Part shown: one piece after another, positions 25,906-34,354 of the stretch
Numbering within the stretch: the stretch's first letter is position 1
How the letters are laid out: each line of letters begins with the position of its first letter
Assembly (NCBI GenBank): GCA_937975765.1
Contig: CALJUR010000036.1
Coordinates: forward strand, 1-64,000
DNA from: an uncultured Myxococcales bacterium
Lineage (GTDB): Bacteria > Myxococcota_A > UBA9042 > DTJE01
DNA length: 64,000 nt
Direction: 5' to 3'
Translations under genes and position numbers: made by a program
Notes under the pieces: generated by a model
The model's database searches: none
Told to the model about the DNA's origin: nothing
Seen by the model: only the letters and a program-made list of their open reading frames with translations

Positions 25906-27083
25906 GCCGGCCGCCACGGCCGGATCTCGTAGACCAGCAGCCACGCCGGGATGGGCCCGTTCATCAGCGCGATCTTCCGGTCCGGCTTCAGCCCGATGAA
26001 CCTGTGCGGGGACGCCTGGGCCACCAGCAGGGCGGCTGTCCACCCCTGGAAGTTGCGCTTCAGCGTGTTGCCGATCTCCACGTACAGGGTCTTCAGGTCC
26101 TGGTCCGTTCCGCCGATGCGCGTGCCGTACGGCAGGTTCGCCACCAGCAGGCCGTTCTCCGCCGGCGCGGGACGGTCCTGGAAGGGGCCCGAAAAGAAGG
26201 CGATGTCCCGTTCGACGCGGGCCCTCAACGCGTTCCGGCGGGCCATCTCGACGTACAGGGGATCGATGTCCGACGCGAAGATCGGTCGGGTCGGCGAGGG
26301 CAGGCGCGCGGCGCGCTGGCGTTCCTCGGTCCGCCTCCACAACTCCCGGTCGAAGTCCGACAGCCACTCGATGCCGAACTCGCCCTTGCCGCGGTGGATC
26401 AGGGGCGCCTTGCGCAGGGCGATCATGGCCCCTTCGATCGCGAAGGTGCCGCTGCCGCACATGGGGTCGTACAGCGGCCGCGAGCCGTCGTAGCCGGCCA
26501 GCCGAAGGATGGCCGCGGCCAGCGTCTCCTTCAGCGGCGCGGGATGCCCCTCCAGGCGATAGCCGCGCTTGTCGAGGCCCTTGCCGGACGAGTCCAGCGC
26601 CAGCGTGACGCGGCCCTTGCGCAGGTACGCGACGATCCCGACCCGGGGCGCGTCGGGGTCCACGCGTGGCGGATCCAGACGGCGCCGGACGAACGAGGCG
26701 ACCACGCCCTCCCGGACGCGGCGGGTGATCTCGGCGGGGGAGATCGGCGAGGCCCTGCCGTCCGCAGCGATGGCGTCGATGGCGAACGTCCGGGAGGGGG
26801 CGAAGAGGTCCGGCCACGGGACGCGGCCCGCCTGGTCGAACAGCATCTGCGGCGACCCGGCGGCGGCCTCACGGACCACGCGCAGCAGCCTCCCTGCCGT
26901 CCGCAGGCCGCGGTGCAGGGCGTAGTAGACCTCCTTCGTCGCCTGGAAGTGGACGGCCTTGTAGGCCTCGCGAATGCCGGTGCCCCCCAGTTCGGCGATC
27001 TCGGCAGCCACGACCGGGACCAGTTCCTCCGGGCAGGTGGCGTACAGGTGGAACAGGGGTTCGGTGCCGGCCATCCGCGTCAT
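25875..27083 (-). CDS. THUMP-domain class I SAM RNA methyltransferase (RlmL N2-G type)
   Basis: A 402-residue enzyme with an N-terminal THUMP RNA-binding domain (EAYKAVHFQATKEVYYALH to about 160) and a UPF0020-type methyltransferase domain: DPMCGSGTFAIEGAMIA is the SAM site, IFASDIDP the acidic ribose contact and NLPYGTRIGG the catalytic NxPY motif. The family methylates N2 of guanosine in 23S rRNA or tRNA; which base is targeted here cannot be read. The ATG at 27083 overlaps the TGA of the DUF4091 gene (ATGA), so the two are coupled although unrelated in function. Tail-to-tail overlap with the small lipoprotein. The gene is of housekeeping type. Confidence 0.88.
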   Translation of the reverse strand: MTRMAGTEPLFHLYATCPEELVPVVAAEIAELGGTGIREAYKAVHFQATKEVYYALHRGLRTAGRLLRVVREAAAGSPQMLFDQAGRVPWPDLFAPSRTFAIDAIAADGRASPISPAEITRRVREGVVASFVRRRLDPPRVDPDAPRVGIVAYLRKGRVTLALDSSGKGLDKRGYRLEGHPAPLKETLAAAILRLAGYDGSRPLYDPMCGSGTFAIEGAMIALRKAPLIHRGKGEFGIEWLSDFDRELWRRTEERQRAARLPSPTRPIFASDIDPLYVEMARRNALRARVERDIAFFSGPFQDRPAPAENGLLVANLPYGTRIGGTDQDLKTLYVEIGNTLKRNFQGWTAALLVAQASPHRFIGLKPDRKIALMNGPIPAWLLVYEIRPWRPAYSSMSSSES

Positions 27084-29212
27084 CCCCGTCGGGCCCGGCG
27101 GCGCAGGGCCACCAGGGCCGGCAGCAGCATCGCCAGGAACCCGGCGGGGCCGCCGGTCGCGCCGGCCGAGCACCCGTCGGATCCGCCGCCCTTCGCCTCG
27201 GGGACCGGTTCGGCCGCCTCGGCATCCTGCGCGACCTCTCCGGCCTCGGGCTGCACCGCGTCCGGGGTCGCCTCCGGGGCCGCCTCCGGCGTGGCTTCCG
27301 GGCCGGTCTCCCCGGCCGCCTCGTCTGCCCCTGCGTCCGCCTCGGTCTCGGGCGGCGTGGGCGTCTCCGGGTCCTCGTAGCGATCCGGGTGCAGCAGGTA
27401 CTGGACCTTCAGCGCGACCTGCTGCCGGGCGTCCAGCAGTTCCCCGTCGTCCAGCGTCCAGGGACGGCTCGCCGGGTCGAACGCGTCGTCCAGCGGCGCC
27501 CCCAGCCGGCGGTAGGCCCGCGCGACCTGCGTGCGCGTGAACCCTTCCCCTCCCAGGGTGGTTGCGATGCGGAACAGTTCCCAGTCCTCCAGGCCGTCGC
27601 GGATCTGCTTCAGGCGCAGCGACGTGACCGGCCCGTCGATCGGCGCCCACGGCGGCGGCGGGTCCGTGCCCAGCGTCCCGTCGTGGTCCCCCGGGTACAG
27701 CAGGATGCCGTCGCCGTTTCGGGCCAGGTCGGCGCCGAACTCCGGCACGTTCGCCAGGACGTTCCAGGGGTCGGGTTCCTGCCAGTAGGTCATGCGCCAG
27801 TACAGGAAGCCCGTCGCGCCCTCGGCCCACGCGCCCCACTTCAGCAGGCGGGGTTCGTGCCCCACGGGGCTGTCCACGTCATAGCCCATCAGCGCCGGGA
27901 AGTTCTGGTTGCACACGTAGAACCACAACTCGCGCCCGGCCTGCCGCAGTTCGGCGTACTTGTCCGCCGGGGCCCACGCGCCCGCCGGCCAGAACGTGTC
28001 GCCGTACATCGCGGTGTCAGGGCACCAGATGCCGATGGAGTCGTCGATTGCCTCCAGCCAGGGACTGGTGGTCATCACCTTGCCGTCGAAGGCGTTCGTG
28101 CCCGTGCGGAGCCTCGCGACGTCGGCCGCGATCCGTTCCAGCGCCCGGTCGGCCATCTTCTCGGGCATCCAGGGCTCGTCGGTCCCGTACAGGTAGACGT
28201 GGTCCAGGAAGCCCTTCTCCCGCAGGTGGTCGGCCAGGTTCTTCGCGGCCTCGGCGTACTGCGCGTCGGTCCAGCCCTGGTTGCCGCCGCCGGGCTTCAG
28301 CATGCCCAGGTCCCAGCGCGTCACGCCGGCGCCGTCCGGGTACCGCGAGCCGTCCACGCGCGGCTGCCAGTACGCGTCATAGGCGGTGTAGTCGGGCGGC
28401 ACCAGGTGGCCGTCCTCCCCGAACGTGAACGCGATCCGCGGGCCGGGCCGCGAGAAATCGACGCGGTGCCGGTGCACTTCCAGTTCGTAGTTCCGCCAGA
28501 TGCGCTCGCGGGTCGCCGCGTCGCCGCCGTCCGGCCCGCCGTGGTGCTCGGGCAGCGCGCCGACGCTGAAGTTGAAGGCGGTGACCACGCCGCGTTCGGT
28601 CGGCAGATCCGCGTCCAGCACGACCAGCGTCACCGGCAGCTCGACCGGGTCGCCGCCCTGCCGGGTGACGGTGAAGGTGCCGGAATACGAGCCTGCGGGG
28701 ATGCCCCGAGGTACCTGCAGTTCGGCGTAGATCACCTGCAGCCCGCCCGGGCCGACGTCGAACGGCGCCCCGACGGGCTTCGCCTCGGCGCCGTAGGGGT
28801 CGGTGAAGGGGATCAGCGGGTCGGGGTACCAGCCCGGCGCGCGCAGGTACTCGGGGCGCCCCGCGCAGTCGGTGTTCATCAGCACGTCGCACGGGGACTG
28901 GTGCTGCGTCAGGTCCACGAAATACTCGCGGTACCGGTCCACCGTTGTGCCGGGGATCGACGCCCCGCCGGGGCCCGCCAGGTCCGTGGCGACGGCGTCG
29001 ACGCCCGCGATCGGCTGGTCCGCGGCGGCGACCACGACCTGGAAGCCCACCCACTCGTTGCGGAGGGCGGCCAGGTCCACTCGCGCCACGCCGGACGAGG
29101 TCGCGCCGGGCAGGACTTTCGCGGTGGACGGGACCACCCAGACGTCCGCGCGGGCGGCGGGAGCCACGGCCAGCAATGCCGCCAGCAGGGACGGGAACGC
29201 GAAACGATGCAC
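27080..29212 (-). CDS. DUF4091 glycoside-hydrolase-like protein with MYXO-CTERM tail
   Basis: A 710-residue exported protein. The GTG start at 29212 is chosen because GGAGG sits at ideal spacing; a GTG four codons upstream is weaker. After a signal peptide (SLLAALLAVAPAARA), the N-terminal part is a beta domain. The centre is DUF4091 (GH123-like), with YLYGTDEPW and WMAYWQ-type aromatic residues typical of sugar hydrolases (the acid pair Asp-Glu is seen in GTDEPW). A Pro/Glu/Ala-rich linker leads to GCSAG, a hydrophobic helix LLPALVAL and RRRARRG. This Cys, helix, Arg order is the MYXO-CTERM sorting signal, known from myxobacteria and processed at the surface. Role: cell-surface carbohydrate degradation. 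The nearest downstream gene overlaps by ATGA. Confidence 0.8.
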   Translation of the reverse strand: MHRFAFPSLLAALLAVAPAARADVWVVPSTAKVLPGATSSGVARVDLAALRNEWVGFQVVVAAADQPIAGVDAVATDLAGPGGASIPGTTVDRYREYFVDLTQHQSPCDVLMNTDCAGRPEYLRAPGWYPDPLIPFTDPYGAEAKPVGAPFDVGPGGLQVIYAELQVPRGIPAGSYSGTFTVTRQGGDPVELPVTLVVLDADLPTERGVVTAFNFSVGALPEHHGGPDGGDAATRERIWRNYELEVHRHRVDFSRPGPRIAFTFGEDGHLVPPDYTAYDAYWQPRVDGSRYPDGAGVTRWDLGMLKPGGGNQGWTDAQYAEAAKNLADHLREKGFLDHVYLYGTDEPWMPEKMADRALERIAADVARLRTGTNAFDGKVMTTSPWLEAIDDSIGIWCPDTAMYGDTFWPAGAWAPADKYAELRQAGRELWFYVCNQNFPALMGYDVDSPVGHEPRLLKWGAWAEGATGFLYWRMTYWQEPDPWNVLANVPEFGADLARNGDGILLYPGDHDGTLGTDPPPPWAPIDGPVTSLRLKQIRDGLEDWELFRIATTLGGEGFTRTQVARAYRRLGAPLDDAFDPASRPWTLDDGELLDARQQVALKVQYLLHPDRYEDPETPTPPETEADAGADEAAGETGPEATPEAAPEATPDAVQPEAGEVAQDAEAAEPVPEAKGGGSDGCSAGATGGPAGFLAMLLPALVALRRRARRG

Positions 29213-29404
29213 GGGGCCCTCCACGATCTTCCCGCCGAAGAGTCCGACGGGACGCGCCCGGAGTCAACCCGATCCTGGGGCTGCCGGGCGGATTCCCGCT
29301 GTGGAGCTTCGTGGCGACGACCCGTGACTCTCCCTCGGATTCCGGGAAATCCAGGAATCGTCGGGAGTGGCGAGTCCGGGCGGGGAGGCGCGGTCCTCCG
29401 GGAA

Positions 29405-29643
29405 GGGGTCCGGCGGGGAGGCCGCCTCCGCTCCGGTTCCCCCCCCGCCCCTTCCCGAGTGGAGCGGGACCTTCGCCTCCGCCGGAGCTGCCGCGACCGC
29501 GACGGGCTCTGTCTCGGAGGTTGGTGATGTTCGCCACCGCCGCCCGCGCGGGTCGCGGCTTCACGCTCCGGCTCCGGGTCAGGCCCTCGCTCCACTTCGG
29601 GCGGGGACGCTATGTCGCTCCGGCGGCCTCCCCGCCGGACCCC
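29405..29643 (+). mobile_element. MITE-like 239-bp element, copy 1
   Basis: A 239-base element with perfect 22-base terminal inverted repeats (29405-29426 and 29622-29643). It has no gene of its own. A second copy of identical length lies inverted at 31661-31899. Inner sequence is itself partly palindromic (CCCCGCCC and GTGGAGCG arms). The size and ends suggest a non-autonomous transposable element or a large REP-type repeat. No target-site duplication is clear. Confidence 0.65.
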
Positions 29644-30173
29644 GCGGACGCTGGGGGTTTCTGTCGGCGACCGGCGTTCACCGGCGAAAACCTCGTCTGA
29701 ACCTGTGCCCCATGCCGACATTCCTGGGCAGGTCCGGCGAATCCGACGGAACCGTGGGTTCGAGGATATACAGTCCTGTGCAATGTTGGCTGCGCTGACG
29801 TTGTCCCACACGCAGGAGCGTTCTCGCGCGATACAACGGCTGGCAACTGACCTGCAAATACCGGTGGTTGGCCCCCGGGGAAGGCCGAGGCGCGAACCTT
29901 GCGCATGCAAGGGGCGTGACCGACCCGGACGACGGCAGGGGTCCGTCCGTTCCAGCCACCGGTTTGCGGCAACCCGGAACCCTTCGGACCGCTCCGCGCC
30001 TCTCCCGAAACCGGCCTGCCGCAAACCTCATCTTGTTGTACAGCCCCCACCCCGCTCCCGGAATCCTTACGGATGGTCGTCCGACCTGGGTTTCGGGTGG
30101 GTAGGTAGCGAGATCGGCGGATCGCGCAGTTATCCCGTGGTCTTGTGACGGGGGGTTCGGATCGGCGCTTTAC
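29644..30173 (+). other. 530-base intergenic stretch without a recognisable gene
   Basis: Between the first repeat copy and the transposase remnant. No frame has the third-position bias of neighbouring genes, and no signal, tRNA or protein motif is seen. Base composition is lower in GC than the flanks. A short stretch (29870-29930, with GCATGC and GGAAGGCC) loosely resembles, on the other strand, part of 31570-31600. It looks like eroded mobile DNA. Confidence 0.5.
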
Positions 30174-30890
30174 CTACGCATTTTCGGGGAGCGGCGCGAG
30201 GCCCAGCACCTCGTTAGGCTCGGGGAACTTTAGCTTCTTGAGGATCCGGCGCACCTGCGGGTGGATCTCGTTCCGCTGGAAGAATCGATGGGAATCAGTC
30301 CGGTACTCGGTTGCCTGGAGGTGGCCGAGGGCGTCCGCGATCCGGGGCCACGGCTCGCCTACGGCCAGTTCCGCGACCCGCTGGAGCAGCAGGGCCAGCG
30401 TGCAGATCTTCACATGCGCTTCGATGCGGCGCGGGAGCCAGTGGTACATCGGGCCCATCTTGATCTGGGCCGACTTGAGCGTCCGGAAGCAGCGCTCGAT
30501 GACCAGCAGGTTCTTGTAGCCGGTCGCGGCGTCCTCGACGGACAGCGTGTCGTCGTTCGTGACCAGGACCCACTTGCCGTCCATCCGCTCGGCCTTGCGG
30601 ATCGCGTCCTGGGACACCACGATCTTGCCGCCACGGCCGACCTTCAGATACCGGCCCCACCGCTTCGATGCCAGCAGGTCGATCGCCCACTTCGAAGTGA
30701 CGCTGTCGTCCTTGTGCGACGCCAGTTCCTGGTCGATCTCGGCCAGTACCTGCTCCCGGTGCCTCGCCTGGCGCTCCGCCTCAGCCGGGTTGAAGCAGAC
30801 CACGTACCGCCGCTGCTTGACGCCCTTGCCGACCGTGACCTCCTTCACGTGCAGGTGGTCGGCGATCACCTTGTACCGGCCGGGGCGTCC
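30174..30890 (-). pseudogene. IS1634-family transposase, C-terminal remnant
   Basis: About 235 residues with no start codon near the break at about 30885-30890. The remnant keeps GRYKVIADHLHVKEVTVG, RRYVVCFNPAEAERQ, WVLVTNDDTLS and the terminal block YKNLLVIERCFRTLKSAQI, where the Glu is the last of the DDE residues, and HVKICTLALLLQRVAEL. These are characteristic of the IS1634 group (IS4 superfamily), whose proteins usually have about 500-600 residues, so roughly the N-terminal half with the catalytic Asp residues is missing. It ends in TAG at 30174. It cannot move on its own. At its broken end it runs directly into a truncated gene of the opposite strand. Confidence 0.8.
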
Positions 30891-31370
30891 GAGCACCTCT
30901 ACCGGAAGGCGTTCCCGAGGGGGCTGGCGGACCTCACGGCGGGACGCCGGGACGAGCGGACCCGGAAGGCGCAGGCGCTGGCGACGGTGCTGGCGGGGAT
31001 GCCGGGCCTGGAGGCGTGCGGCAAGGCGGTCGGGGACGCTGCGGCGGCGGTGGAGGCCGCGCGGGTCGCGTGCCGCACGGCGAGGCTGGCCCGGATGGGG
31101 AAGACGGTCGCCAAGCAGGATGCCCGCCAGGCGGTGGTCCTGGAATTCAAGGTGGCGCGCGGGACGGCGCTGTCCCGGCTGCGCGACCCGAAGGCCGTGG
31201 ACGAGGTCTTCCCGGACCTGTCGGGACCGGGCGGGAACGGTAGCGCCCAGGACCACGTCCCGAAGGAGCCCGGCACCGAGGCGTCCGAGGCCCCCGCACA
31301 GAAGTTGACGACGCAGGCGACGGAAACCTCTACCGCGAAGTTCCCGGGCCCGACGCCCGTCGCCGCATGA
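30891..31370 (+). pseudogene. Decapitated host gene fragment (C-terminal 159 residues)
   Basis: An open frame without its own start begins at the transposase break (EHLYRKAFPRGLADL) and ends at TGA 31368-31370. Codon third positions are G/C-rich as in functional genes here, so it is a real gene remnant. The first 115 residues are helical with many Ala, Arg and Lys (RTRKAQALATVLAG, KTVAKQDARQAVV); the last 40 are Pro/Thr/Ala-rich. No N-terminal part is found on the far side of the transposase, so a plain insertion does not explain it. I do not recognise the family. An in-frame ATG at 31095 (MGKTVAKQD) exists but has no good ribosome site. Confidence 0.55.
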
Positions 31371-31660
31371 ACGCCCGCCCGGATTTCCCACCAACAACCC
31401 GCAACCTTCCCCTCAACCATCCCCCAAGCATTCTTCGGCCCTCCCTTCGACGAGCCGATGCGACAACCGTCCCCGCGTGGTCTGCCACCCGACCGTGCAA
31501 CCCGACACCCCGAAGAACCATCCCTAACCGTCACCGCAGTGGAGCGGCAAGACCCGGTAGCGGGACCCGGGAAGGCCCAGGCGAAACGCATGCAGACCGG
31601 CCCGGCCGGCGCTCGACCACCACCCGAGGAACCGTCCCCAACCGCCACCCAGGCAACGCG
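31371..31660 (+). other. 290-base intergenic stretch with degenerate repeats
   Basis: No gene is seen. It is rich in AACCGTCCCC-like words. A 26-base direct repeat (31510-31535 and 31624-31649) differs at four positions, all transitions. It leads into the second 239-base element. Confidence 0.5.
31510..31649 (+). repeat. Imperfect 26-base direct repeat pair
   Basis: Copies at 31510-31535 and 31624-31649, both beginning CCGA(A/G)GAACC, with 22 of 26 bases identical and a 114-base period. Differences are A/G and T/C changes only. Nature unknown. Confidence 0.55.
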
Positions 31661-31899
31661 GGGGGCCGGCGGGGAGGCCGCCGGAGCGACCTGGCGTCCC
31701 CGCCCGAAGTGGAGCGAGGGCCTGACCCGGAGCCGGAGCGTGAAACAGCGACCCGCGCGGGCGGCGGTGGCGACCATCACCAACCTCCGTGACAGAGCCC
31801 GTCGCGGTCGCGGCAGCTCCGGCGGAGGCGAAGGTCCCGCTCCACTCGGGAAGGGGCGGGGGGGGCCCCGGAGCGGAGGCGGCCTCCCCGCCGGACCCC
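31661..31899 (-). mobile_element. MITE-like 239-bp element, copy 2 (inverted)
   Basis: The reverse complement of the element at 29405-29643, same length, with terminal repeats at 31661-31682 and 31878-31899 (one mismatch between ends). Interior differs by scattered changes, so the copies are not recent duplicates. The two copies face each other across about 2.0 kb containing the transposase remnant. Similarity continues a few bases beyond the end (CCGGGAAGG next to the element in both). Confidence 0.65.
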
Positions 31900-32023
31900 C
31901 TTCCCGGATGGGCGACCTTCGCGGGACCGTCCTTCCCTCCCAGGCGGTGGATCCTGGACGGCATCCGGGCATTGCGCCCGAACCGCGGCCGACGCATGAT
32001 CGGCAAAGTCGAAGGAGGCACCC

Positions 32024-33373
32024 ATGGCCGACACCACCGAACGGAAGCCCCGGGCCCGGACCGCGCAGACCCGCGCGAAGCCTACCGTGAAGCCGGTCGC
32101 CAAGCCCGCGCCCAAGCCCGCGCCCGCGACCGGCCCGGCCCGGCTGTCGCACGCCGAGGAGTTCGCGTACGTGCGCGACCTGGTCACCCGGATCGTCGCC
32201 GAGTGCCCGCGCCGCCAGCCGTGCAGCGACGACGAGCGCCGCGCCTCGGAGATGATGCGCATCGAGTTCGAGAAGCTGGGTCTGGCGATCCGCGAGCACA
32301 CCTTCGAGTTCAGCGACCACCTGTACAAGAACAGCCTGCTGCACGCGATCCCCCCGATCCTGGGCACCACGATCTCGGGGATCGCGCCGGCCGTGGCCTT
32401 GCCGCTGCACCTGCTGCCCGCGGTGTCCTACTACCTGGAGTCCACCCGGAAGGCCTACCTGGGCCGGCGCCTGCTGGGCTTCAAGCCTTCCCGGAACATC
32501 CTGGGCATCCTCCCCGCCGAGACGCCGGCGCCCGCCCTGCGCATCGTGATCTGCGCGCACGTGGACGCCGCCTTCACGGGCTTCTTCTTCCGGGAAAGCA
32601 CCATCAAGGCCGTCGGCCGCGACGCGCCGCTGGGGCTGAAGTCGGTGCACCGGGGCGTGGAACTTGCGGTCCGCACGCAGGTGGCCCTGGCGGCGATCGA
32701 CCTGGTGAGGATGTTCGTCGGTCCGCTGGCCCTGCCCCTGCGGCCGCTGGAGTGGCTGCTGACGCTGCCGTCCGCGTTGCTGACGGCCATCCACACGGAC
32801 GTGGTGCTGCGCGACCAGATCGTCCCCGGCGCCAACGACGACCTGTCGGGCGTCTCGGCGCTGCCGCTGCTGGCCCGGCGCCTGGCGGCCTGGAAGCGTC
32901 CCGAGGTCGAACTGGTCTTCGCGGCCACCGGCTGCGAGGAGGCCAGCCTGGGCGGCGGGGACGCCATCGCCCGGGACTTCGACGGCGAGTGGGACAAGAC
33001 GCGCACGGTGGTGCTGGGGCTGGACGGCCTGGCCAACGGGGACCTGCGGTTCGCGGCCGTGGAGGGCGAGGTGGTCGCCCGGCGCATCCCGGCCTGGCTG
33101 GAGGACACCTGCAACGAGGTCAGCGCCTCCGAGCCCCGGTTCGCCGAGGTGACCCCCTTCGAGATCGTCGTGGGCGGGTCCGACATCTCGGCGTTCCTGG
33201 CGCGCGGCTGGGAGGGCGTCTGCCTGGTCTGCGTGGACCCGGAGATCGGCGCGCCGCGGCACTACCACCTGCCGGAGGACACGCCGGAGAACCTGGAGAT
33301 CGACAAGGTCCTGTACTCGGTCGACTACGCCGAGAAACTGGTCCACGCGATCGTCAAGCGCCGCCTGGGATAG
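32024..33373 (+). CDS. M28-family metallopeptidase
   Basis: A 449-residue protein of the M28 aminopeptidase family. The N-terminus is Lys/Pro/Ala-rich and basic without a clear signal peptide. Zinc-site residues in order: CAHVDA (His, Asp), GANDDLSGVSAL (bridging Asp), GCEEASLGG (catalytic Glu-Glu) and RHYHLPEDTPENLE (His). Two hydrophobic stretches (about 105-130 and 230-265, LVRMFVGPLALPLRPLEWLL) could be membrane segments inserted within the fold, which is unusual. The family removes N-terminal residues or cleaves related amides. AAGGAGG precedes the ATG. It stands alone, just beyond the repeat-scarred region, with its own orientation. Confidence 0.85.
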   Translation: MADTTERKPRARTAQTRAKPTVKPVAKPAPKPAPATGPARLSHAEEFAYVRDLVTRIVAECPRRQPCSDDERRASEMMRIEFEKLGLAIREHTFEFSDHLYKNSLLHAIPPILGTTISGIAPAVALPLHLLPAVSYYLESTRKAYLGRRLLGFKPSRNILGILPAETPAPALRIVICAHVDAAFTGFFFRESTIKAVGRDAPLGLKSVHRGVELAVRTQVALAAIDLVRMFVGPLALPLRPLEWLLTLPSALLTAIHTDVVLRDQIVPGANDDLSGVSALPLLARRLAAWKRPEVELVFAATGCEEASLGGGDAIARDFDGEWDKTRTVVLGLDGLANGDLRFAAVEGEVVARRIPAWLEDTCNEVSASEPRFAEVTPFEIVVGGSDISAFLARGWEGVCLVCVDPEIGAPRHYHLPEDTPENLEIDKVLYSVDYAEKLVHAIVKRRLG

Positions 33374-33431
33374 CCGGGGGCATCACGCCGCGGCACGGGG
33401 GCGCCGGGCAGGGGTCGGGGCTGCGCGCGCC

Positions 33432-34307
33432 TCACCGCTTGTCCAGGCACGCCGCCTCGCAGGTCGCCAGGTCCGGGAAGAACGCGTCGCAGTCCGGCTT
33501 GCACGAGCAGCCGCTCTCGTAGGTGCAGCGGGTCCCGTCGAAGACGATCCCCAGGACCATCTCGCACGTCCCGTGGGTGCCCGGCTGCACCACCGGGCAC
33601 GACGGCGCGGCGACGCAGGCGCCGTCCACGCACGCCTGGCCCTCGCCGCAGTCCGCGTTCGTGGCGCAGGTCTTCCCTCCCCCCATGCAGGCCAGGAAGG
33701 CCTCGTTCGGCAGCCAGCCGCAGGACCCGTCGGACAGCCGCCCGCAGGTCGTCAGCCTCAGGCACGCATACCAGTCCAGCCACAGGCAGATGGTGACCAT
33801 GGAGGTCTCGGCGCAGACCTCGCCCGAGCAGCCCGACACGATGCACTCCGCGGGCGCGCCGATGCACGTCCACGCGCACTCGCCGAGGTTCGTGCAGGTC
33901 CACTCCCCGTCGCACTCGATGTGCGGCCTGCCCTCGCAGTCCGCGGGGGACTGGCACTCCGGCGACAGGTCCGCGTCGCACAGCCACAGGCACTTCCCCC
34001 CCGCGCAGGCCCACTGGCCCACGCAGGCGTCGTGGGTGCCGCCTTCGCAGTCCGCCGCGGCGTGGCATGCCGGCGGGGATTCGTCCGTGCACTGCCAGGT
34101 GCACGCCCCTTCCGTGCAGGCCCAGTCGCCCGCGCAGGCCGCGTGCACCCGTCCCTCGCAGTCGGCCGCCGTGCTGCACGGCTGGATCTGCGGGTTGTTG
34201 CCCAGGTCGTCGATGCAGGTGCCGCCGGTGCCGCCCGTGGTCGAGACGGCCAGGAGGGCCACCGCGAAGAAGAACGCACCGCGTCCCGGGCCGGTTCGAC
34301 GCGCCAT
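33432..34307 (-). CDS. Secreted Cys-rich repeat protein with Kunitz-like tail
   Basis: A 291-residue exported protein with a signal peptide (GAFFFAVALLAVSTT). Three repeats of about 38 residues follow, each with AADCEG or PADCEG, a W in the middle and six Cys (for example DCEGRVHAACAGDWACTEG). A mid region has more Cys pairs (LACMGGGKTCATNADCGEG). The last 50 residues (CEMVLGIVFDGTRC, then SGCSCKPDCDAF and CEAAC) have the spacing of a Kunitz/BPTI-like module. About 10% of residues are Cys, so it is disulfide-rich and extracellular. Eukaryote-like extracellular modules are common in large myxobacterial proteins. Function unknown: adhesion, protease inhibition or ligand binding. The start at 34307 has GGGGGTC upstream. 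Confidence 0.75.
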   Translation of the reverse strand: MARRTGPGRGAFFFAVALLAVSTTGGTGGTCIDDLGNNPQIQPCSTAADCEGRVHAACAGDWACTEGACTWQCTDESPPACHAAADCEGGTHDACVGQWACAGGKCLWLCDADLSPECQSPADCEGRPHIECDGEWTCTNLGECAWTCIGAPAECIVSGCSGEVCAETSMVTICLWLDWYACLRLTTCGRLSDGSCGWLPNEAFLACMGGGKTCATNADCGEGQACVDGACVAAPSCPVVQPGTHGTCEMVLGIVFDGTRCTYESGCSCKPDCDAFFPDLATCEAACLDKR

Positions 34308-34354
34308 GGCGACCCCCGCGTTTCCGACACATTTATTGTAATGGATCCGGAAGG

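Noticed and set aside
29870..29930. Second shared repeat between the two sides of the scar region
   Set aside because: Only short words (GCATGC, GGAAGGCC) match 31570-31600, and in an orientation not consistent with the 239-bp copies.
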